64,000 bases of DNA from Aphanothece sacrum FPU1 (GTDB lineage: Bacteria; Cyanobacteriota; Cyanobacteriia; Cyanobacteriales; Microcystaceae). The notes below the pieces were generated by a model. The model did no database searches and was not told the origin of the DNA. It was given only the letters and a program-made list of their open reading frames with translations. The DNA lies in contig NZ_BDQK01000001.1 of the NCBI RefSeq assembly GCF_003864295.1, positions 604,676 through 668,675 of the forward strand, in the 5' to 3' direction. Position 1 is the stretch's first letter. Every line of letters starts with the position of its first letter. Of this stretch, positions 36,127-45,424 are shown in pieces. A program made the position numbers and the translations under genes.

Positions 36127-36243
36127 TTAATCTACGTTGAGTTGGTTGCCACGCTTGTATTGTAGGTAAGCAGCGACAAATAACCCCGCTAAGGTAATGG
36201 GGATTAATCCTAAAACAATGCCTAAAAGTAAGGGTTCAATCAC
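36127..36243 (-). CDS. petG: Cytochrome b6f complex subunit PetG
   Basis: A 38-residue single-helix subunit of the cytochrome b6f complex. The product begins with GTG ([20 protein letters not shown]) and ends [17 protein letters not shown], matching PetG almost throughout; PetG is needed for assembly or stability of the complex. AAGGAG lies seven bases upstream of the GTG (36256-36251). It converges with tsaE. Confidence 0.96.
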   Translation of the reverse strand: MIEPLLLGIVLGLIPITLAGLFVAAYLQYKRGNQLNVD

Positions 36244-36544
36244 AGTATTTCTCCTTGTACAGACTGATATTACCGTTTCTTATCCTACCAGGAAAAGACG
36301 GGAGGGTGAGAGCCGACCTTTTGCCAACGGGTGATCAACTCCCGTACTTATGGTGATAATAAAATATTATTTTTCACATGATGAGATATTTGAAAAAATA
36401 ATATATCAAGTCTAAGCCTTATAGTTCCTGAACTATGAATAAATTATCTACTCACGAAGCGAGAAAGTTTTCGTTAACTTTTGTTTGACCTCTGATAGCT
36501 AAATAGGAAGCTTGTTAAATACAGCTTTAAAATAAATCTACTTT
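36244..36544. other. Intergenic region upstream of petG and of the secreted protein
   Basis: No gene. It contains an inverted pair ACGGGAG (36299-36305) / CTCCCGT (36339-36345) enclosing a GC-rich loop. A CTCCCGTACTT-type word recurs in reverse at about 44781. The structure could be an RNA leader of petG or a repeat relic; I cannot decide. Confidence 0.35.
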
Positions 36545-37081
36545 ATGAGGATGAAGACGATGAAAGGACAAGCCATCGTGGGATCTCTTTTAATGGGATT
36601 CATTTTACCTAGTTATGCTTTAGCTAGTGTTTATCTTCCCATCAGTCTTTCTGATGGAAATAGTAATAATTTCAATAAATTAGAAACAATTGAAATCGCA
36701 GTCGGTTACTTAGATTCACAACAGGTTGCTAATCGTTTATCTAACTACGACCAGCAAATTCGTGATATCGCTGGTCAATATTCAGGGGGAAAAGCTAAAT
36801 GGAGAAGCTCTTATTTTAATGTTATCAATTCTCAACAACTGAGGCTAAACGTTGAGGGAAAAATTCAGCGAAAAGTAGTAAAAGATCCTAGTATTCGTAT
36901 TGGACTTTATTTACAATTGCAATATCAAGGAAATTCTACTTATGTCAGAGTTGTAAGCCATGACTACGAAGTGTGGGGTGGGACGTGTAATGCCCCTTGC
37001 CAAGATGAGATAGCAAGAAGAATAGCCAACTTACCCTCTTATTATCAGATTTTTGAACAGAATCTCAATAATATGATCTAA
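36545..37081 (+). CDS. Secreted protein of unknown function
   Basis: A 178-residue protein with a typical signal peptide (KGQAIVGSLLMGFILPSYAL, cleavage after ALA near residue 27). Three candidate ATGs lie at 36545, 36551 and 36560; the last has GAGGATGAAG upstream and gives MKGQAIVG. The mature part is mostly beta-rich with one cysteine pair (GGTCNAPCQDEI) likely forming a disulfide. I recognise no domain. It precedes the CHAT-sigma gene by 87 bp on the same strand, so it might be a sensor or decoy for that system, or unrelated. Confidence 0.7.
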   Translation: MRMKTMKGQAIVGSLLMGFILPSYALASVYLPISLSDGNSNNFNKLETIEIAVGYLDSQQVANRLSNYDQQIRDIAGQYSGGKAKWRSSYFNVINSQQLRLNVEGKIQRKVVKDPSIRIGLYLQLQYQGNSTYVRVVSHDYEVWGGTCNAPCQDEIARRIANLPSYYQIFEQNLNNMI

Positions 37082-37168
37082 TCACAATTAGGCAAGTTGC
37101 CTCATTCAAATTCTATTGTTTGAGGCATAATCTAATTAATTAGTAAATACAGTAATTAACCAATAAGT

Positions 37169-38803
37169 ATGATGCTACCTAAAACGATTCTGATACTAGC
37201 AGCTAATCCAAAGGGAACTTCACAACTCCGTTTAGATGAAGAAGTGCGTGAAATTGATTTAGCGTTACAGCTTTCTCAAAGACGTGAAATGTTTACACTC
37301 AAACAGAAGTGGGCAGTTCGTCAAAGAGATGTCCATCGAGCCATATTGGATTGTAAACCCCAAATTGTTCATTTTAGTGGACATGGAGAAGAAAAACAAG
37401 GATTAGTCTTTGAGGATGAAAATGGACAAGTTAAATTTGTTAATGCTGAAGCATTGGCGAGTCTCTTTCAAGTTTTTGCGCCTTACGTAGATTGCGTTAT
37501 TCTTAATGCTTGTTACTCAGAAAGTCAGGTCAAAGCTATTAGTCAGCACATCGATTATGTAATAGGAATGAAGCAAAGTATTGGAGATAAATCAGCCATT
37601 GATTTTGCTGTTGGTTTCTATGATGCTTTAGGTGCAGGGGAGTCTTATGAGTTTGCTTTCAATTTAGGACGTAGTGCCATTCAAATGGGTCAAAGGCAAG
37701 GCATTGCAGAGCAATTTGTTCCAACTTTATATATTAGACATAATGAAAAACATAAGAATGAAAAACATAAGAATGAAAAGCATAAGGTGGTTGTTATTGA
37801 AGGAGAACTGGATAGCTTAGACGAAGCGAAAATCAAAGCACTCATTCAATCGTTACAAAAAAGAGGGAAAGATCTAACAATAGAAATTGTAGCTGTGGAA
37901 AAAAGCAGTATTAAGATTATCATTAAAGGAACAGAAGAGGGATTACAGCGTATTCAAGAATTATTTAACTCAGGGAAATTAGAAGACCTAGAAAATTTAA
38001 AAGTAATAAGAGTGCGAGATTTAGATCAACAAGAACAAAGGAAGGTTGAATCGAAAAAAAAACCAATGACAATAACAGATAAACAATTACAACAACTTAT
38101 TGATAGGATATCTAATAATCCTGACCCGAAAAGTTCAGCGAGGAGAAAAGCCATTAATCGGCTACTCAAAGAACTTCAACAATTACCAGGACTGTTAAGA
38201 TCCTCTAATCGATACTATCTTGAAGCCTTAGATAAAACTTGGGAATGGGTTGCTCAAAATATCTGTAATTTTCAACAGAGATCCCATTTATCACTTCAAG
38301 AAAGTTTAGCTAAATGGATTAATAGTTATTTATTTTGGCGCATCAAAGATTTGTATAGCAATCGCCAATACAGTCAAGAAATTAGTATAGATATGGCTTT
38401 TAACCTCAATGATCAAAATCCAACATCCCTACTTGATCAATTATCAAAAACAGGTTTTGCTTCTCCTACTCTTAGTGGACTTGATGCTTATATTGAAGAA
38501 CAAAGAAAAAAAAAGATCCAAGACATTTTTGAGAGATTTGAGCGTTATGTTGAAGAAGACCCCGAAATGCTTTTACGAAAGTGTCACCCTCGTAACTTCC
38601 CTGAGTGTCACTGTCAGTTACTTACCAAAAAGTTGCTTTTACAAGAACCACCAGAACGTCTTTCTCAAATACATCGAGAGTTTCAAAACTTAGGGGTAAA
38701 AATTCCAGATCAAACCCTTAGATCTCACTGGAAGAATAAATGTCTTCCACTGCTACAAAACCGTTTAGAGAGTTTAGGATACTCAAAGGATGAAGAATCA
38801 TGA
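37169..38803 (+). CDS. CHAT protease fused to a TRADD-N-like domain and sigma-70-like region
   Basis: A 544-residue multidomain protein. Residues 1-190 are a CHAT caspase-like protease: H72 in HFSGHGEEKQG and C115 in VILNACYSE form the dyad. A linker of three NEKHK repeats (192-206, 15-bp DNA repeats) leads to an alpha/beta domain (about 207-285: VVVIEGELDSLDEAKIKALI ... SSIKIIIKGTEEGLQRI) that resembles TRADD-N-type adaptors. Residues 300-544 resemble cyanobacterial sigma-70 family proteins: ALDKTWEWVAQNI, LAKWINSYLFWRIKDLYS and an HTH-like end (TLRSHWKNKCLPLL). Its stop overlaps the DUF1822 start (ATGA). I infer a protease-coupled transcription or signalling factor. Confidence 0.85.
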   Translation: MMLPKTILILAANPKGTSQLRLDEEVREIDLALQLSQRREMFTLKQKWAVRQRDVHRAILDCKPQIVHFSGHGEEKQGLVFEDENGQVKFVNAEALASLFQVFAPYVDCVILNACYSESQVKAISQHIDYVIGMKQSIGDKSAIDFAVGFYDALGAGESYEFAFNLGRSAIQMGQRQGIAEQFVPTLYIRHNEKHKNEKHKNEKHKVVVIEGELDSLDEAKIKALIQSLQKRGKDLTIEIVAVEKSSIKIIIKGTEEGLQRIQELFNSGKLEDLENLKVIRVRDLDQQEQRKVESKKKPMTITDKQLQQLIDRISNNPDPKSSARRKAINRLLKELQQLPGLLRSSNRYYLEALDKTWEWVAQNICNFQQRSHLSLQESLAKWINSYLFWRIKDLYSNRQYSQEISIDMAFNLNDQNPTSLLDQLSKTGFASPTLSGLDAYIEEQRKKKIQDIFERFERYVEEDPEMLLRKCHPRNFPECHCQLLTKKLLLQEPPERLSQIHREFQNLGVKIPDQTLRSHWKNKCLPLLQNRLESLGYSKDEES

Positions 38804-39735
38804 ACAATAAAGAAAGACAATTTTTAGAAGTTCCCCTCGGCATCGAAGCCCATCACATTGCTGGTAAATTAGCAGCCGAACAAACCACAACTGAAAAAAG
38901 TAAACAGGTCTATTTAAACACATTAGCTGTTTATGCCGTTCATCGATATTTAAAATGGTTAGGAATTGAAACAAGTCTAACTAAAAGTGACAGTTGGAAT
39001 CCAATTCTTAGAAATAAATGGAATGTTGCAGATTTGGAAATTCCTGGTTCTGGTAAATTAGAATGTCGTCCCTTTTTACCTGGGGAAACTACGATATTTT
39101 TACCAGCAGAAGTAACAGAAGATCGGATCGGTTATCTAGGGGTTCAATTTAGCGATCGCTTAGATAAAGTGCAGATTCTCGGATTTACAAAAACAGCGAA
39201 TGGAGGTGTTTTGGAAATTAGACAATTACAGTCAACTGATGAGTTGATCAATGAACTTTCTCCCGTAAATTTAGGAAAATGGTTTGAGGGGATTTTTGAT
39301 GAAGTTTGGCAACCGATAAAATTTCTATTTAAAGTCAAAAACTTAGAGCCTCTTAGGTTAAAAAATAGACCTAAAGAGGACTTAAATCCAGATAAAAATG
39401 ATGCCAATAAAGGAGAAAATAAGGTTATTGAACGAGGTCAAACCATTGGCTTTTTAGCTAATTCTCAGCAACTCAATTTAGTGGTGGGTATCAGAAAAGA
39501 AGAAAACCAAGAATTAGGGTGTCTTTTTCAAGTGTTTCCCATGAATGTAGGAGAGTATTTACCTGTTGGATTAAAACTAAAAGTAATCCTTGAATCTGAG
39601 GAAGCAGAAAAGAAAGTAGAATCAACAGAACAGAAAGAACCTCTGAAAATACGATTAACTGAACTGCCAGGAAAACTAATAACTGTTCAAGTTCATCTAG
39701 AGAATGAGTTTATCACAAGGACCTTCATTCTTTAG
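38800..39735 (+). CDS. DUF1822 family protein
   Basis: A 311-residue protein of cyanobacterial family DUF1822. It begins ERQFLEVPLGIEAHHIAGKL, with the family segment TLAVYAVHRYLKWLGIETSL and PAEVTEDRIGYLGVQFSDRL. The C-terminal half is beta-rich with a charged linker (NRPKEDLNPDKNDANKGENK). Function is unestablished. Translation is coupled to the CHAT-sigma gene by a 4-bp ATGA overlap, and the CHAT-NACHT gene follows after 53 bp, so all three are one operon. It may be a substrate, regulator or adaptor of the proteases. Confidence 0.88.
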   Translation: MNNKERQFLEVPLGIEAHHIAGKLAAEQTTTEKSKQVYLNTLAVYAVHRYLKWLGIETSLTKSDSWNPILRNKWNVADLEIPGSGKLECRPFLPGETTIFLPAEVTEDRIGYLGVQFSDRLDKVQILGFTKTANGGVLEIRQLQSTDELINELSPVNLGKWFEGIFDEVWQPIKFLFKVKNLEPLRLKNRPKEDLNPDKNDANKGENKVIERGQTIGFLANSQQLNLVVGIRKEENQELGCLFQVFPMNVGEYLPVGLKLKVILESEEAEKKVESTEQKEPLKIRLTELPGKLITVQVHLENEFITRTFIL

Positions 39736-39767
39736 TTTAATTCCTGTGATGGTTTAGGATTAGCACG
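39736..39767 (+). repeat. 32-bp relic of the CHAT catalytic-cysteine coding sequence
   Basis: Directly after the DUF1822 stop, 32 bases match exactly 40692-40723 inside the next gene, where they encode FNSCDGLGLAR around catalytic C305. In the gap the same words would read FNSCDGLGLAR then IKQRRKQ and stop, but with no start. It is best explained as the scar of a duplication or deletion involving the CHAT gene. Confidence 0.9.
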
Positions 39768-39788
39768 AATTAAACAAAGGAGAAAACA

Positions 39789-42700
39789 ATGAAAAAACAA
39801 GTGATTATTACCCCCCAATTGGGAGATTTTCAACAAGGGTTTAGTCAAGTCGCAATTGAAGTCTCTTGGTTAGAGAGTAATCAGCGAATACTTTGTGATT
39901 TTAATCAAGCTCCCGAAATTGAAAATTATTACAATAATTGGCGACAACAATATAAAGCTTTAGAGAAAATAAATCAAGCTTTATATAATTATCAAAGAGG
40001 TATTATAAGTGAAGATGATGAAACAGATAATTTTCCCTCTGAAGCTGAGCGTATTGCTCAACTTACGGCTAGATATCCAGAAGACATGGCTGAGTGTAAT
40101 CTAGCTTTTGATACTTTACAAGAGAGCCTTAATTATTGGCTTAATCCCATCAAAAATCGATTGAAAAGAGAACTTGACCTAAATTCTGAAGATGAAATAA
40201 ATGTTGTTATTCAAACACAGCATATTATTTGTGAATCAACTAAAAATATATTGTCAAAACTACCTTGGCATTGCTGGGATTTCTTTAGTCAAAAGAACTT
40301 TGCTGATGTTGCTGTATCATTTAGTAATTCAGCAGAAGTTAACCCTATTCCTGTTGAAACAATGCCAGAATCATCAAAACCAAAAAGAGTCAAAATTTTA
40401 TGTGTTTTAGGAGATAGCACAAATATTGATGTTGAAGCTGATAGACGATTACTACGAAAAATTTCCGGTGCATATTGTGTTTTTCTCCGGCAACCTACAA
40501 AATCAGAATTCTTGAACTTCATGGAAAAAGAACCCTGGGATATGCTCTTTTTTTCTGGACATAGTGAAACTGATGAAACGAATAACACAGGGTTACTGAA
40601 GCTTAATAACAAGGAAACATTGAATATTCAAGAAATAGAAGAGACTATTGAAACAGCCATTGAGCAATATCAAAGATTAAAATTAGCTATTTTTAATTCC
40701 TGTGATGGTTTAGGATTAGCACGTCGATTAGCCCATTTACCTATTGCTCAAATAATCGTTTGGCGAGAACCCGTTCCCGATAGAATAGCACAAGAATTTC
40801 TCAAATCTTTTCTTGAGTATTTCACTGGTTTTGAGTCGTCAACTCCGGGTTTATCTTTATATCGTTCCGTACAGAAAGCTCGGCTTGAAGTCCAAAAATA
40901 TATCAACGAAAATGACAATATACCACAAATTAGTTGGTTGCCAGTTATTCATCAAAATCTAGCAAAAGAAAGCATCACTTGGCAACAGTTACGAGTACTC
41001 CCAGACACAGAAAAACCAATATCTTCATCCCCAACTTCTCCTCCTTTCTGGGAGAGAGTAATTAACTGTATAGGATTAGAAAAAATTGGCATCAATAGGA
41101 AGAAAAACAGTCCTCATGAAAGCTTACTAAATAGGGTAGAAAAATCCTGGATTGAAAATGTTCTTGATAAATCCTTGCATATCGAAGAAACCATTGAATT
41201 AGGTCTTATTGAACGCTTTGACGCAGTAAGCTATCCCGCAAATATACAAGAAGAAAATTCCCCTCAAAGTATTAGTAAAAAAGTAGAAATTTTGTCTCTA
41301 TTTTTCCTAATACAAAGCGGTTTATATCAACTTGCCTTATTACTTCTACCAGACTATTCACTACCTGAAGGAACTAGAGCTATTGACATATTTGGTGAGC
41401 TTGAAAACAAAAGAACAATGTTGATTCTTGGTGAACCAGGTTCAGGTAAGACTACAGGACTTTTAGAAATTGCTCAAGAATCAATTATTGATGCAAGGAA
41501 AGATCAAAATCTACCTATTCCTGTGGTTCTTAATCTTTCTAGTTGGGTTGATACAAGACAACCCAAACCTTTTACTAATTGGTTGGTTAAACAAGTAATT
41601 TCTTTGACTCTTTCTAGTTTGGCTGAGGAGAGGCAACCTAAAACTTTAGTAGATTGGTTGATTCAAGAACTAAATAGAATCTATCTATTTCCTAAAAAAC
41701 AGTGTGATGCTTGGATAAAAAATGAGCAATTACTACTTCTTTTAGATGGTTTAGATGAAGTTAGAGAAAATCAAAGAGAAGCTTGTGTCAGAGCTATTAA
41801 TCAGTTTCTTCGAGAATATGGAAAAACGGAAATTGTAGTTTGCTGTCGAATTGATGATTATAACAAACTTTCAGAAAAACTTCACTTTCAAAGTGCTGTT
41901 TTATATAAGTCCCCGACAGATAAGCAAATTGATCGCTATCTTGATGATGCTAAAGAAAATTTGTCAGCCGTTAAAGAGTTGAAAAAAGAAGATAAAGCCA
42001 TCCAAACATTACTCAGAAATCCTTTGACACTCAATCTTATTGTTGTTGCCTATAAGGGTAGGTCAAGAGAAAAATTATTAGATATAAGCTCCTTGGAAGA
42101 ACGCCATAATCATTTACTTAATACTTATATTGAACGGAGATTTACTGATATTGAACAGAGCCTTAAAAATGAGTCTACAAAAAAAGAAACTAATCGCCTT
42201 CAATATTCAAAAGAACAATCACTTCACTGGTTAAAATGGTTAGCTCAAAACATGACACAGAGACAGAAAACACAATTATTAATTGAGCAAATACAGCCCG
42301 ATTGGTTAGAAACAAACTTGCAAAAATCTATGTATCTTATTGGTTGTAGACTTATTCTTGGGTTAATAGTTGGTCTAATTGGGGTTTTCCATTTTGGGAC
42401 GCAAGTTACAAATAATTTAGGAATGCAGATATCCTTAGTGATTCCTTCAATAATAGCAGGTTTAGTATCATGTCTAATTTCACTGATTCTATCTTATTTT
42501 ATATCTAGAATAATGCCCAGGTTTATCTCTCATCATCATATATTAAGGTTTATTCCTGGAGTTATCTCTGGGCTTATATATGTTACAATTGCTGTCCTAA
42601 TGGTCTACCCACTCGTGAATGTAAAATTAACTACTTTGCTGTCCCCTTTAATGATTGATGGAGTGGTTCTGGGTATACTTTTAAGCTTAATAGAGGGAGA

Positions 42701-43340
42701 AATAGGAATTATTGATACTATTAGTTTATCATGGAAACAAGCCAGAAAGTATTCCCTAGTTGGATTATTTTGTGGATCAATTTATGTGTTAGCTCGCTGG
42801 CTTTTAAGCGATGTGTATGAATCACATTCAGGCTTGCATGGAGGCTTGACCGTTTTACGTGAAGTTAAACACGCTCCCATCATTGTTGAGTTGATCATTT
42901 TTACAACACTCTCCGGGCTTATTGGTTTATTAGACAAAGGACTCAATTTAGAACAAACAATTATTCCTAATCAGGGTATTTGGAGATCAGCCAAAAATGC
43001 CAGTTTTTTCTTTGGAATCTTTTTTCTCGCAGGGGCTTTTTATGGCTTACCTTACTCAGAGAAAGCTCATGAAATAATCAGTATAGGATTAGCAGTTGGG
43101 TTACTTGCAGGGTTAGTAGGGGGAAAAGGCCCCGTTTTTGCAGGAGTAGTTTTGATTCAACACTTCGTTTTGCGTTTAATTCTCTGGTTAGATGGCTATA
43201 TACCTTGGAATTATGCCCACTTTCTTGATTATGCAACAGAACGAATCTTTTTAAGACAAGTCGGTGGTAGTTACATTTTCCTTCACCGAATGTTGTTGGA
43301 TCATTTTGCTCAGATAAAGTTAAATGAAATTCAACAGTGA
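39789..43340 (+). CDS. CHAT-NACHT-multi-transmembrane STAND protein
   Basis: A 1183-residue protein. Residues about 190-380 form a second CHAT protease with H258 in MLFFSGHSETDE and C305 in LAIFNSCDGLGLA. A NACHT NTPase follows: Walker A GEPGSGKTTGL (548-558), Walker B LLLLLDGLDEVREN (near 650) and a sensor region VVCCRIDDYNKLSEKL. From about 850 to 1140 there are at least eight transmembrane helices, so the NTPase and protease are membrane-tethered. STAND NTPases usually oligomerise on ligand sensing. I infer a membrane-stress or infection sensor activating its protease. AAAGGAG precedes the ATG. Confidence 0.9.
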   Translation: MKKQVIITPQLGDFQQGFSQVAIEVSWLESNQRILCDFNQAPEIENYYNNWRQQYKALEKINQALYNYQRGIISEDDETDNFPSEAERIAQLTARYPEDMAECNLAFDTLQESLNYWLNPIKNRLKRELDLNSEDEINVVIQTQHIICESTKNILSKLPWHCWDFFSQKNFADVAVSFSNSAEVNPIPVETMPESSKPKRVKILCVLGDSTNIDVEADRRLLRKISGAYCVFLRQPTKSEFLNFMEKEPWDMLFFSGHSETDETNNTGLLKLNNKETLNIQEIEETIETAIEQYQRLKLAIFNSCDGLGLARRLAHLPIAQIIVWREPVPDRIAQEFLKSFLEYFTGFESSTPGLSLYRSVQKARLEVQKYINENDNIPQISWLPVIHQNLAKESITWQQLRVLPDTEKPISSSPTSPPFWERVINCIGLEKIGINRKKNSPHESLLNRVEKSWIENVLDKSLHIEETIELGLIERFDAVSYPANIQEENSPQSISKKVEILSLFFLIQSGLYQLALLLLPDYSLPEGTRAIDIFGELENKRTMLILGEPGSGKTTGLLEIAQESIIDARKDQNLPIPVVLNLSSWVDTRQPKPFTNWLVKQVISLTLSSLAEERQPKTLVDWLIQELNRIYLFPKKQCDAWIKNEQLLLLLDGLDEVRENQREACVRAINQFLREYGKTEIVVCCRIDDYNKLSEKLHFQSAVLYKSPTDKQIDRYLDDAKENLSAVKELKKEDKAIQTLLRNPLTLNLIVVAYKGRSREKLLDISSLEERHNHLLNTYIERRFTDIEQSLKNESTKKETNRLQYSKEQSLHWLKWLAQNMTQRQKTQLLIEQIQPDWLETNLQKSMYLIGCRLILGLIVGLIGVFHFGTQVTNNLGMQISLVIPSIIAGLVSCLISLILSYFISRIMPRFISHHHILRFIPGVISGLIYVTIAVLMVYPLVNVKLTTLLSPLMIDGVVLGILLSLIEGEIGIIDTISLSWKQARKYSLVGLFCGSIYVLARWLLSDVYESHSGLHGGLTVLREVKHAPIIVELIIFTTLSGLIGLLDKGLNLEQTIIPNQGIWRSAKNASFFFGIFFLAGAFYGLPYSEKAHEIISIGLAVGLLAGLVGGKGPVFAGVVLIQHFVLRLILWLDGYIPWNYAHFLDYATERIFLRQVGGSYIFLHRMLLDHFAQIKLNEIQQ

Positions 43341-43447
43341 CAGGACTTACGCACCATGTCCCAAAAAACCCGTTTTCTCATTGCAGTGTCACAACCGCCA
43401 AATGACATAATCTCCTTGGCGAAAACGGGTTTTTGGGTAAGTCCTGT
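43340..43447. mobile_element. 108-bp MITE-like inverted repeat element
   Basis: ACAGGACTTAC at the left end is mirrored by GTAAGTCCTGT at the right end. Inside, CCCAAAAAACCCGTTTT and AAAACGGGTTTTTGGG form a second long stem. ACAGGACTTACGC is a common terminal sequence of cyanobacterial IS-derived MITEs. It lies immediately after the CHAT-NACHT stop (the stop's last base is its first base), and its strong stem could end that transcript. Confidence 0.75.
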
Positions 43448-43487
43448 TTTAGAGGAACCAAACCAAGCATGGTTTTGTTGTCAAGGT

Positions 43488-44720
43488 TTACGAAGGTTGG
43501 GTAGAGGGTAAAATGGTTTGCTGTTCATTAATTAATAAAGTCACTAAAGTTCCCATACCTAACAATACAGCACAACTCCAAAAAGCCAAGTGATAATTCC
43601 CACTGTTCGATCTTAAATAACCACCCAGGAAAACACCCATTGCCGCCGCAACCTGATGAACTAGCCAAGCAAAACCGAGAATACTGCCCATAGCAGTAGC
43701 ACCAAAGCGATTACCAATTAAACTGGTAACTAAAGGAATAATCGGAAACGAAGAAACACCATAAACAATGGCAAAAAGATAAAGCTGTTCAACTTGAGTA
43801 GAAGTTGCTAACCAAATAAAGGCGATCGCTCTAAGTGAATAAAAACCAATCAGCAAAGTCTTCTTACTCAAAGACTTACTTAACTGACCCGTAAACCACA
43901 TCGAAACAGCACTAGCTGCGGCAGCTAAACCCAATAATTGACCCCCTAAAGCGGTTCCTCCTCCTAAATCAAAGGCATACTTTGGTAAATGGGTTGTCAC
44001 CAAATATAGAGTATAACCACAGGTCATAAAACCGACAGTTGTTGTCCAAAAATAACTACTATTTAAGGCTTCTGGAAGTGAAATACTTTTAGGTAAACTT
44101 GCTGCAGAATAGGACTCTACCATACCATCAGGATTCTGTCCCACTTCATTAGGGTTACTTTTGACAATCAGTAGAATGGATGGCACCACAATCAATAGCA
44201 TAAATGAACCGAGAACCAAAAAGGCTGATCTGAATCCAGTATTAGCAATTAACATCCCCGTCAAAGGTAACAAAATCAGTTGTCCGACATTAATTCCCAT
44301 GGAGCTTCTGGCCAACATCATCGGTCGTTTCTTAACATACCATTGGGAAACAAGAACTGAATTGGCCATAGAACCACAACCAGCAAAACCAATTCCTGTA
44401 AAAACGCCGTAGTATAAGAAAAATTGCCAAACTTCAGTAATAGTTGACGATAACAAAAAGGAAACTCCCATTAGCAAAGCACTTCCTGTGAGGACGAATT
44501 TAGCCCCAAATCGATCAATTAATCGTCCCATTACAGGTTGCAAAATTCCCCAGGTTAGCATATTAAGAGAAACAGCTAAACTTAAGGTAGTTAAATCCCA
44601 ATTATAAGATTGACTCAGGGGAGTAAAGAATTGACCCCCTGTAAGATTTAATCCAAATGCACCCATTAGGGTAAGAAAAGTTACGCCTACAACACTCGGG
44701 CCAAGAAAAGGACGAGTCAC
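43488..44720 (-). CDS. Major facilitator transporter, OFA/monocarboxylate-like
   Basis: A 410-residue permease with twelve predicted helices. The helix 2-3 loop GRLIDRFGAKFVL carries the conserved MFS motif, and the family resembles oxalate/formate antiporters and monocarboxylate carriers (GQFFTPLSQSYNWDLTTLSL; QWYVKKRPMMLARSSMGINV). The substrate cannot be told from sequence. It faces the CHAT-NACHT gene convergently across the MITE. Confidence 0.9.
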   Translation of the reverse strand: MTRPFLGPSVVGVTFLTLMGAFGLNLTGGQFFTPLSQSYNWDLTTLSLAVSLNMLTWGILQPVMGRLIDRFGAKFVLTGSALLMGVSFLLSSTITEVWQFFLYYGVFTGIGFAGCGSMANSVLVSQWYVKKRPMMLARSSMGINVGQLILLPLTGMLIANTGFRSAFLVLGSFMLLIVVPSILLIVKSNPNEVGQNPDGMVESYSAASLPKSISLPEALNSSYFWTTTVGFMTCGYTLYLVTTHLPKYAFDLGGGTALGGQLLGLAAAASAVSMWFTGQLSKSLSKKTLLIGFYSLRAIAFIWLATSTQVEQLYLFAIVYGVSSFPIIPLVTSLIGNRFGATAMGSILGFAWLVHQVAAAMGVFLGGYLRSNSGNYHLAFWSCAVLLGMGTLVTLLINEQQTILPSTQPS

Positions 44721-45424
44721 ACAAATGCCTCCAATTACAATATTTTAAACAGTAAAAAGCTTGTTATTAACTCTATCACAAGTACGGGAGAGCCGCATTA
44801 GTTTGGAGAGTAACAAGAATATCATCGATCTACTGATAAACAGGATTAACCGATGAGAACAGGAGTTAGTGTTGTCAGAACAGTCGACATTTTTCGACTC
44901 CGTTTATAGTGAAGATGTAATTATTTATTCAAACGTCTTGCTTCCAATTCCGGAAAATTAAATCCATTAGTAAAATAAAGCCAGATTCTTTTTATTAGCA
45001 AATGTCTGTACTTAAAATAGGTTTTTTTTATTATATTAGATTCATTCGGTTTTTTCAGGAATTGAGTAAGAAACTATTGTTGGTAAAAGTATCAGAGCAA
45101 CAACTCCTTATTTTTCAATACGAGGGATTAACTCTCTTCTGTCAAAGTGGGGTTTCACCCCACTTTCTCCTTGGCTGAAATAGCTTGCCTTCGTTAAAAT
45201 CTCCTGAAGTGACAGAAGATGGCTAGTTTTCAGTTCAGAAAAATCTACCCGTAATTAGCCAAATCTGTCCTGTTGTTAAATTTTAATTGCTCTGTTACCA
45301 TTTGATCGAGTTACTAACAATAAAAAAACGAGCCATCTACTGAAAAAGCTTCGGCATGTTTAGTGTTTGTTATTGTTTTGTTAATCGTTTAATCTTTTGT
45401 TGATTTTGTACGAGGATTTTTGTC
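44721..45424. other. 700-bp gene-free region before the PEP-CTERM gene
   Basis: I find no credible ORF. A hairpin AAAGTGGGGTTTCACCCCAC with CTTT completing the stem lies at 45144-45166 without a T-run. GTACGGGAGAGCCG at 44783 echoes the petG-upstream element. The stretch before the PEP-CTERM gene start is T-rich and may be a long leader. Otherwise nothing can be assigned. Confidence 0.4.
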
